Assembly (NCBI RefSeq): GCF_018143015.1 | Contig: NC_054743.1 | Coordinates: 31,521,934 to 31,585,933 of the forward strand | From: Lytechinus variegatus | Taxonomy: Eukaryota; Echinodermata; Echinoidea; Temnopleuroida; Toxopneustidae | Direction: 5' to 3' | Length of the DNA stretch: 64,000 nucleotides | Shown here: positions 56,401 through 64,000 of the stretch, one piece after another | How positions within the stretch are numbered: the stretch's first letter is position 1 | How the letters are laid out: every line of letters starts with the position of its first letter | Notes under the pieces: model-generated | Told to the model about the DNA's origin: nothing | Databases searched by the model: none | The model's input: the letters and a program-made list of their open reading frames with translations, nothing else | Position numbers and translations under genes: made by a program

Positions 56401-59400
56401 GCCCTGTACCACCAATGCTTTAAGGATTGGAGCAGAAACCTCTGTGTTTCAACCAATGATAGGTAACAGAGCTAACTTGTATCTTTTGAATCTTGTTCAT
56501 CCTTCCAGGCATGTGCAGTATTAGCGAAACAACTCGTAAACTTAAGGAAACAGAAAGTTAGGTTATATGGGGCCAGTGCAACAATATCATCAGTCAATGC
56601 GCAGACTAAGGTGAGTGTCAATCATTATAAATAACATATTTATTGATGTTTGTCTTTGAAAGTAAATCAATCGTTTTGGTGATTTTCAAGGAATAAAGTT
56701 TTCCTCACACTGACACTGTACAATCCTCTGAGGTGCAATCTTAGAAATATCACAATGACAAAGTGTGCCATCAATTCATTTTTTTTTTAATATTCAATTC
56801 AATTTATTTTTCATTCTTCAATATAATACAATTAAGTAAAAGATAAATTAATTCAATTTAAATAAAATTATGAACAAAATTCAAATTGAATAAATACATA
56901 TTCAATAAGTGATTCAAATATAAATTAACATGCATGTTAAAATGTTAAAACGTTTAAATCAATATAATCAATATGATGAAATCAGTGTAATTATATATCA
57001 TGAGAAGAATGGAGGGGTCCACTGAAAAGCAAAGCTTGTAAAATGCTAAACCGCTAAACCCATGCACTTGAATTATATTTCTCAAGTTTCTTAGTTGTTA
57101 TTTTAAAATATTAGAATACAGTAAGCCATTTTGTTTGAGAAAAGGACTTGATTAGTTCAGCATTGTGATTAAGGCCTGTGTGGTGTGTGGCAGGCTTGCA
57201 TGATCGGAGGAGATTTGCAAACTCTGAATCAAAGTGAACAATCTCACATGATTAACAGTTTTTCCAACAAAATAATCACAAAATCGGCAGGACATTTTTA
57301 TAATTACATATATACATGTGTGGATCCTCAGATTAATGATTTGGTGATGTAGTCATAGGAGCAAGTTATCGAGTTTTCATTACTAGATCGGTCTAGTTTC
57401 AGCTTTTGTTTTGAGTAAAATTGAGTCTACTCGTGTTCGCTCTGATCACAAAAAGACAAGGCAATGGGAAGAGAGATGGTGTGATGCTGCGATGTTCATT
57501 TTATTAAAGTTTGACAATGTTTACTTTGAAATTTATTCGTTTCTAAAACATTTTAGTTTTCTAACAATTTTTTAATATATTATAAAAAGAGAAATATCAG
57601 TAAGATTTTTGTTAGATGATTACATTTGTTTTGTTTATTTGAAGCTTGAATTTTTTTTCCCTCTTTAATTCTTTCTTTATTACTTTCTTTTGTTCTTTTT
57701 CTTTCTTTTTTCTATCTTTTTTTCTTCATCCTTTCTTCTATCCTTCCTTTCTTAGTGGTTATTACAAAATATTAGAATACAGTAAGCCATTTTGTTTGAG
57801 AAAAGGACTTGATTGGTTCAGCATTGTGATGTGAGATTGTATTGTGATGTTTCATCTCCTCACATAAGGTTAAATGTTAAGATTTTAAGAAACATTGAGA
57901 TATCATGAGTTTATTCCATAAAATGATCTCTTCTTTTCTTTTCCTTTTTTTTCACAGTCTATGGTAGCTAACAAAGCAACTGCAGAAGCCATGGGGAGAA
58001 CAGCAAAGGTAATCTTGTGCTGCAAACTGCAGAGCTTTTGCCTGACTTCACTCTCTTTTTACAAGTATATAGTGTAAAAACAAAGATAAAAGGTTGAGTA
58101 ATTTCCTGTATGATTTCCTCAACGATGCTTAGACTCATTGGCCCATATTCTGAGCTCCGGTTTAACTTCGACCACGGTCTAACTCTGTGCTAAAGTTATG
58201 GGGAGCCAAAAGTCTATAAATTATGTTTATGTTGTATATTTCATATGTTGAGTATTTTGTTTCCTTCTACTTTCATAATGAAGAAAAATACTTCAGTTAT
58301 CACTCCCAGACAATTATGAAAAATTTGGGTGTCTTATGAGTTAAAGAATTGAATGTGTACTGTTAGGGATTTGTGCCCCAATTGGCTTTCCATAGTTAAA
58401 CCACAACTTTAAATCAGGGTTTAATTCAAACCCAAGTTCAGAATACGGTCCATTGAGATTACATGTTTCATGCTTATTGCTTGTTTGTTAGTGTGTGTCA
58501 TTTGAAAGAAAAATATGAAGTTCTCGTCAAAACACCTACACAAAGACAACAGTTACGAATTGGATCCATTTTTAACCGAGATTTTTATGATGCGACTTGA
58601 GAGGTTTCAAAATTTGTATGCATTGAACATTTCATAGAGTGATATTGTTACCAGGTTTCACAGAGCTTTGATACCATTTGGATGTTTATTCACCCAGTTT
58701 AATAGCAAATGCAATGTAATAAACCAAAATGGTATGATCCACAAATTGCCTCACAGAAAGTCAACATCTTACCCTTCATTGACAACAGTATCCAAAGCTG
58801 AGATGGAGAATGTCTTTTACTGGGACAGGGAACTCTTGTCCCACTTTCTTATTTCCAGTTCATTTTACCTGCTGGGATCAGTAAATATTAATCTTTTCAT
58901 GAAAGCTGACAATATTCGGCAAGTAACCGGTCCTGAGACTGAGATTGCATAGTGTGTAATTATTGGAGGCATTATGGAGTATTTGAAAATGCAGATGGGA
59001 AATAACTGATGATTCATTTGTATATACAGTTGCCAATTTGATGAATTTCTGAATTGATTGATTTATGTCATTATCCTTACTGCCATTTTCTCCTATGCTG
59101 TGTGTTTAGGCAATGGGTGCCATGAATAAACAGATGGACCCTCAGAAGGTGATGAAAACGATGCAACAATTTCAGGTGGAATCATCCAAGATGGAAATGA
59201 AAGAAGAGCTGAGTGAGTACTTAATAAAGATGACAAGACTCTAGTTTCATTTCATATTATCATGCTGCGATGAGTCAAGGCATTTTCAGTCTTTAGCAAA
59301 TATGTTAAAGGAAAGATCCAACTTTATTTTACATGTTAATCAGTTAATGGGATTTCATTATCAACGAAACTGCAATTTCACTTAATTTGTTTAAAGGGAG

Positions 59401-62400
59401 ATCTCAGTCATGCAAAGTTTATCCTGTCGCAAAAAAAAATAAATTCATTGATCATTCATTTATAATACAGTATTCTGAAGAAACAATACACACCAATTAC
59501 TATGTCTGGCATACAAATCAAATATCAGAATGTTAAATTGCTCCATAAGTGATTTGATACAGTTTTGGGGACCCATATCACATATGTTTTGATTTGGCGC
59601 TGAAGGGGCAGTAGTGTATAGTCAAGCAATTTGTCAATTGCATTTTTAGGGATATTGAAATTGTTCCTCGTGTTTTCAGCAAAATTCATGAAGTTCGGCC
59701 CACACATTGGTCTTAGGATGGAGAAAAAGTTCTCCTTTCAGCACACATTCGCAAAATAATATATTGTTAGGACATCGGAAAGTGTGTTACTATGTTGGAA
59801 ATTTGAGAAGAGCAAGCTATTTGCTCATTGTTGTTGTAGTATTAATGGGACTTTGTGTTTTGCTTAAGAACTTTATCTGATTGTTATGATAAAGAGAATG
59901 TCAGTCGAGAACAATCTAAGAAACTTGACCTGTTTTGGTAACCTGTCACTTGCGATAGTTCAAGCATCATCAGACCCCATCAGACCTTCGTTGTTGATTT
60001 TGTGTTTAATTCATGTCACAGCTCCGAATTATCTCTTTAAGAAGTCAGTCAGTCGGCAAGCCCTGAAAAAGTGGCTTTTATCCAAGTGATATTCATGACT
60101 AGAGGGTTTTTGCATAGTTAATGAGCTTGGTGCGAACCAAAACACCTCTTTTTATTCGGCCATTGCTGCTCTAAATATTGACCAAATTTCATGTTTTGGT
60201 ATCTTTGTAAAGAAGAAGAATCATTCTTTCAGGTCATGTGTTTGGATTTTTAAAAGGATGTTGTAATATAGGGAAAACTCTTGATCTAAAACATGAAACA
60301 AAATATTTTTTAATGCAACAAAAGTTGTTATTTTCACACTTAATTTCTGTTTGAGCACGAATGATTTTTAAATCATGATAAAGCTGAAGATCTCAGCTTT
60401 AATATGATATAATTTTTATAAGAAGATGAATTTTAGATGGGTCAGCAGCCAGCTTTTCATAGGCCAAGTACATTTAGCAGCTCAAAAACAAGAATACTGC
60501 GCTCTGATTAGTCATATAGACCACACACCCACGCAAATTCCAATGTTCCCCACACTGGGCCTCTGCAAGGTCACACTCACCATGTGGTAATCTCTTCAAA
60601 TTACCCGCGGCTGTTGTTTTGGAAACATTATTCAGCCAATCAGAACTCTGGATTTTATGTTACTCAGAAATTTCAGAAATCTCGTCTTGCATCTTGATGG
60701 AAAAAGCTGGCTGCTGACCCATCTAAAATATGCCACATATCAAGGTGAAATTGTAAGAAAGTATAGAGTTTGAGCTTTCTGATGATATAAATAATGTTGG
60801 TGCCTAAAACACAAAATGTTGCACAATTTTCAAGTGAAAACAGAGGAAGAAAATTCTGTTTGATTCATTTATTCAGGTAAAAAATTCACTTATTTACCAA
60901 AATATTTCATTAAAAAGAAATGATCATTATACTAGAGTAACATTTACTCTTGCCCATGGTACAAAAATGATCAATATTACTTAAGGAGAAAGTGGTTAAA
61001 TTCTTTGAGATAGAAAGTCTCACAATTCACGAGATTTTGCAGGGACATGAATTCAGCCACGAGAGGACTTGGATAAATCTTGCTCATTTGCTCATTAACA
61101 CAGGGGCTTGCCGACTGACTGAAGTGTGAGTAGATCATTGCAACAAAAATATAAAAGTCATGTCTTCACAGATTTGCCAAATCTCTATATTCATCCTTTT
61201 CTTTTTATATAATTTTTCCATCTTTTTTCTGCAGTGGATGATGTATTGGACGATATCCTAGGAGGATCGGATGAAGAGGAGCAAGACGCTATCGTCAATC
61301 AGGTCTTAGATGAGATCGGTATTGAGGTTTCAGGGAAGGTAGGTTTGGAGGTTTATATTCATTTGACCCAACAGCCATTTGGTCTGCTATTGATTTGATC
61401 TAATTGCCATTTGGTCTATAGGACCCTTGGGCCCATATTCTGAAGTCGGGATTAAACTAAACTCGGGTTTAAAGTTGTGGTTTAAGCATGGATAGCCAAT
61501 TGTTACATAAATCATTAACAGTAGAGATATCATATTTCGGCTCGTTTGGCTCTCAAATCATTCATAATTGTCTAGGGAGTATCAATATTAGATTGTCTTC
61601 ACCATCGATGAATCAGGAAAGAGCACGGTAAACATAAGAAACATACAACTTAATAAAAATGTTGACACTTTTGGCTTCCCATAATTTTAGCACAGAGTTT
61701 GACCATGGTCTTAAAGGGGAAGTTCACCCTGAAGAAAACTTTGTTGTGAAAATAGCAGAAAAAATATTTTAAAATAGTGGTGAAGGTTTGAGGAAAATCT
61801 GTTATAGAGTAAGAAAGTTAGCAGAGTTCAAAGTTTTGGATTTGTGACGTCATAAACGAGCAGCTGCCCCATGTGTTATGTAATATAAAATGCATGAATT
61901 TCAAATTTTGTATGGTTCCTGATGACTTGATTTTGTTTTCTATTCATGATCGGTTGTGAAACGATTTGTCTATTGATATACAAAAGGTACAGTGAAAACC
62001 ATTTTCAATTTTCTGAGAAAATGACATTTCATTGATTTTTTACCATTCGCTATGTAGGAATGCTGCTCGCATATGACGTCACAAATCAAATAATTGAAAT
62101 TCTAATTACTTTTTAATTATTTTGTGAATTTTTCTGAAACCTTCGGCAATATTTTTTATTATTTTTTCTGCTATTTTTACAATAAACTTTTTGTCAAGGT
62201 GAACTTCCCCTTTAAGTTAAACCTGACTTCAGAATACGGGCCATTGGTCTTATGCTCACTCATGGGGCGTTGCAAGAATTTTGAAATCAATTGCAAGACT
62301 TTTTTCGGTCCCTTAATCAATCATAAGTTTTGACATAAACTGCAAATTTGCAATTGATTTCTCATCTGCTTCTGGAAACAAGCAGTGTGATCTGATTTGC

Positions 62401-62831
62401 AATAGTTAAAATTGATCTATTAATTGTAAAATTGAAACAGAATATTTGTAATTGATTGCAAATATTTTCTTGCAACACTTCCCTAATCTATTTCTAATGT
62501 ATTCTTTTGCCCAGTTGGCCTTATTTCAACTTCATCTCCTTATTTTTTATTTTGTTTATCTTTGTTTATTCAATATGAAATGTGTATCATGAACAGTTCA
62601 TTTAACCATGTAGTTTAAGTGGTATTACACCAAGTTGGTATTGGTCAAAATGTCTACAGCCTTTTTGCCAATTTTACTTCCATATTTTCAAAATTGTGAA
62701 TATTTCTTTCTCTCATCTTTCAGCTTGCCGATGCACCAGGATACAAGGGAGCCCTCCCATCAAAAGTGTCAGAATCACAAGCAAAGGATAAAGCTTTAGA
62801 AGAACAACTTGCCAGATTAATGAGGGAATAA
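53412..62831 (+). CDS. CHMP2B: Charged multivesicular body protein 2B (ESCRT-III), eight exons, 210 aa
   Basis: Exons: 53412-53442, 54779-54870, 56029-56070, 56509-56610, 57958-58008, 59110-59212, 61235-61338 and 62724-62831. All borders are GT-AG, phases agree, and the total is 633 nt ending TAA. The protein starts MSLFKKPTDK and has the basic helical N-terminal half (VLAKQLVNLRKQK, residues 60-72) typical of ESCRT-III membrane-binding subunits. The near-signature region MDPQKVMKTMQQFQ, DDVLDDILGGSDEEE and NQVLDEIGIEVSGK matches CHMP2B over CHMP2A. The acidic C-terminus ends LEEQLARLMRE, a MIT-interacting motif that binds VPS4. Human CHMP2B has 213 residues. It polymerises on endosomal membranes for cargo sorting and membrane scission. 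A poly(A) signal AATAAA at 62854-62859 lies 22 bases after the stop. Confidence 0.96.
56142..56404. mobile_element. MITE, family D, best copy (CHMP2B intron 3)
   Basis: GGGCCCTGTCTTAGAAAGAG and CTCTTTGTAAGACAGGGCCC are inverted ends, continuing inward as TTACAATTGATCCAATCA and TGATTGGATCAATCGCAA. It occupies most of the 438-bp intron. Confidence 0.8.
57090..57169. repeat. 80-bp direct repeat, first copy (CHMP2B intron 4)
   Basis: CTTAGTTGTTATTTTAAAAT through CAGCATTGTGAT. It recurs at 57751-57830 with four mismatches; the unit includes CAGTAAGCCATTTTGTTTGA. Confidence 0.85.
57751..57830. repeat. 80-bp direct repeat, second copy (CHMP2B intron 4)
   Basis: Same unit as 57090-57169, about 660 bp downstream. 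It follows a pyrimidine-rich (CTTT)n stretch at 57655-57750. Confidence 0.85.
58140..58451. mobile_element. MITE, family G, uninterrupted copy (CHMP2B intron 5)
   Basis: GGCCCATATTCTGAGCTCCGG at the left and CCAAGTTCAGAATACGGTCC at the right, flanked by ATT on both sides (58137-58139 and 58452-58454). Inner TTAACTTCGACCACGGTCTAACTCTGTGC and TTAAACCACAACTTTAAATC are shared with the copy at 61430-62242. Confidence 0.75.
60430..60729. mobile_element. MITE with ATTTTAGATGGGTCAGCAGCC ends (CHMP2B intron 6)
   Basis: Left end ATTTTAGATGGGTCAGCAGC continuing CAGCTTTTCAT. The right end is an almost exact mirror, AAAAGCTGGCTGCTGACCC then ATCTAAAAT. About 300 bp, non-coding, and the only copy in the window. 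Confidence 0.8.
61430..62242. mobile_element. MITE, family G, split by a family A MITE (CHMP2B intron 7)
   Basis: GGCCCATATTCTGAAGTCGGG at the left and TGACTTCAGAATACGGGCC at the right. The body matches 58140-58451. It is interrupted at TTAA by 61711-62215. Confidence 0.78.
61711..62215. mobile_element. Long palindromic MITE with TTAA ends, family A (nested, CHMP2B intron 7)
   Basis: TTAA at 61711-61714 and 62212-62215. The ends are AGGGGAAGTTCACCC and GGTGAACTTCCCCT. TGACGTCA occurs at 61845-61852 and 62074-62081. The body is closely similar, in inverted overall orientation, to 1913-2424. Confidence 0.82.
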
Positions 62832-62853
62832 CTCTAATTTCTTTTCTGCTAGT

Positions 62854-62859
62854 AATAAA
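62854..62859 (+). promoter_or_regulatory. CHMP2B poly(A) signal
   Basis: AATAAA in AGTAATAAATG, 22 bases past the stop; a U-rich tract follows. A very short 3' untranslated region would result; later AATAAA words (e.g. about 63302) could give a longer form. Confidence 0.5.
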
Positions 62860-64000
62860 TGTATATTTATGTCAATTTTTATACATGTTTTTATTTTTAT
62901 CAGTCATTGACTCTTCATTTGAAATGGTAATGAGAATTCATCTATGACATCATGGGGATGTTTCATGAAGTGTCTTTTCACTGATTTTCATTGACAAATT
63001 ATGTCTCAGCCAGTCAGGTATAAGGATTTCAGTAGCTTATAACAGCTGTCACTGAAAACCTGTGATGGATTGCTTCATGAAATATTCCCTTGTGATATGT
63101 TATTTATGTTAGTATGGTTGTTCACCATACATTGCTTTCTGTATTTATAGTATAGTGCATTATACAAGGACTTAAATTATAAAAGCAAACGGTTTTGTGA
63201 GGAATGTATTTTCAGAGTTTTAGGAATTACTGCAGTCCAAACATTGAAGCTCTCAGGTCATAGGATGTAATCTTCTTATCTAACTTTCATCATGTGTTAA
63301 GAATAAATGTTACAGAGGTTTTTCTTTGCAGTAAAATAGGTATGAGTGGTAATTTGATCATTATAATAACCTTCCTATGCAAGGGAGTGTGTTTTGTTTT
63401 CCATGAAAATTGAATATACATTATCATTTAAGTATATACTTAAGGAAACTATCCATAAATGCCACTTATCTTTCGGTGCAGGTCAAATCAATTGATTTCC
63501 ATATTCCAAGCATTATGATAATTACCCCTCTTAAATTCCAGGCCCGGGTTCGCTCATCAATATACAAAATGACCCACTCTCTGCCATTTTTGGCAGTGTA
63601 ATTTTTCATTTCTCATTGACACCGGTCTACTTTTAGCACAAAAGGTTACATGGGAGCAAAGAGCATTTTTCTCATTATAAAATATATTATACATATATAC
63701 CTGGCTTTGAGTAAGTATAGCGGGAATTATTATTCCGAGGTTGGACTGCCATTCCTATTTTTCCCCAAAGCCCTGAGGGAAAAATAGTAATTTTGCCAGT
63801 TCAACCGAGGATGAATTATTCCATCTATACTTTGAAATAATGGCCTAGTATGTTTGTTTTATGGCCTACATTTGATTAGTTAGTACAATAGATCATGCAT
63901 GATAATCCAGTTACTGTACTCTTAGTTCATCCTTTTCTAATCTGAACCAATATATAGATACCGCGCTTCGCTGACTTTACCTTTTTTTTTTTGGAAGCCA
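62860..64000. other. Downstream of CHMP2B, no gene seen
   Basis: A weak inverted repeat around GGGATGTTTCATGAAGTGTC (about 62954) and GCTTCATGAAATATTCCC (about 63073) suggests another decayed MITE. Otherwise AT-rich, with short open frames only. Confidence 0.45.

Overview
The window looks like echinoderm (probably sea-urchin-like) nuclear DNA. Genes are split by short exons with GT-AG introns, and the intergenic space is dense with tRNA-derived SINEs and palindromic non-autonomous DNA transposons. The organism call is an inference from gene content and repeat style; no rRNA, mitochondrial or species-diagnostic sequence is present.

Five host genes can be read with confidence. (1) Minus strand, 18647 to 9819: a complete seven-exon fatty-acid amide hydrolase 2 (FAAH2) homologue whose joined exons give 532 codons with an intact Lys-Ser-Ser triad. 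(2) and (3) Plus strand, 22581-23366 and 34808-35593: two intronless ELOVL6-type very-long-chain fatty-acid elongases of 261 residues each, about 95% identical and embedded in duplicated flanks. (4) Minus strand, 46140 to 43465: a two-exon, 306-residue PAPS-dependent sulfotransferase-like protein. (5) Plus strand, 53412-62831: an eight-exon CHMP2B, a 210-residue ESCRT-III subunit. The first 124 bases hold what looks like the last coding piece of another plus-strand gene that I cannot name.

Layout: 1-9.8 kb is intergenic repeat-rich DNA, including a 154-bp satellite with a perfect DR1 nuclear-receptor-type motif in every unit. FAAH2 fills 9.8-18.7 kb, and its introns hold two near-identical SINEs, a 1.2-kb hAT-type foldback element and a long palindromic MITE. 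A decayed LINE fragment (21.4-22.1 kb) precedes the first elongase. Between the two elongases sits a young, whole-looking Ty3/Gypsy LTR retrotransposon (25.3-32.4 kb, minus strand). The stretch 36-43 kb is repeat-rich and apparently gene-free. The sulfotransferase-like gene follows, then 47-53 kb with several CACTG-ended MITEs and a 147-bp near-perfect hairpin, then CHMP2B, whose introns carry at least four MITEs.

FAAH2 and the elongases are all membrane lipid enzymes (amide hydrolysis and acyl-chain elongation). Their closeness may be chance, and there is no operon-like organisation. No CRISPR, phage, toxin or clearly new molecular system was found. The most unusual items are the duplicated elongase block, the DR1 satellite, the 107-bp direct repeat flanking the young Gypsy element, and the large foldback that ends about 45 bp from a FAAH2 splice acceptor.
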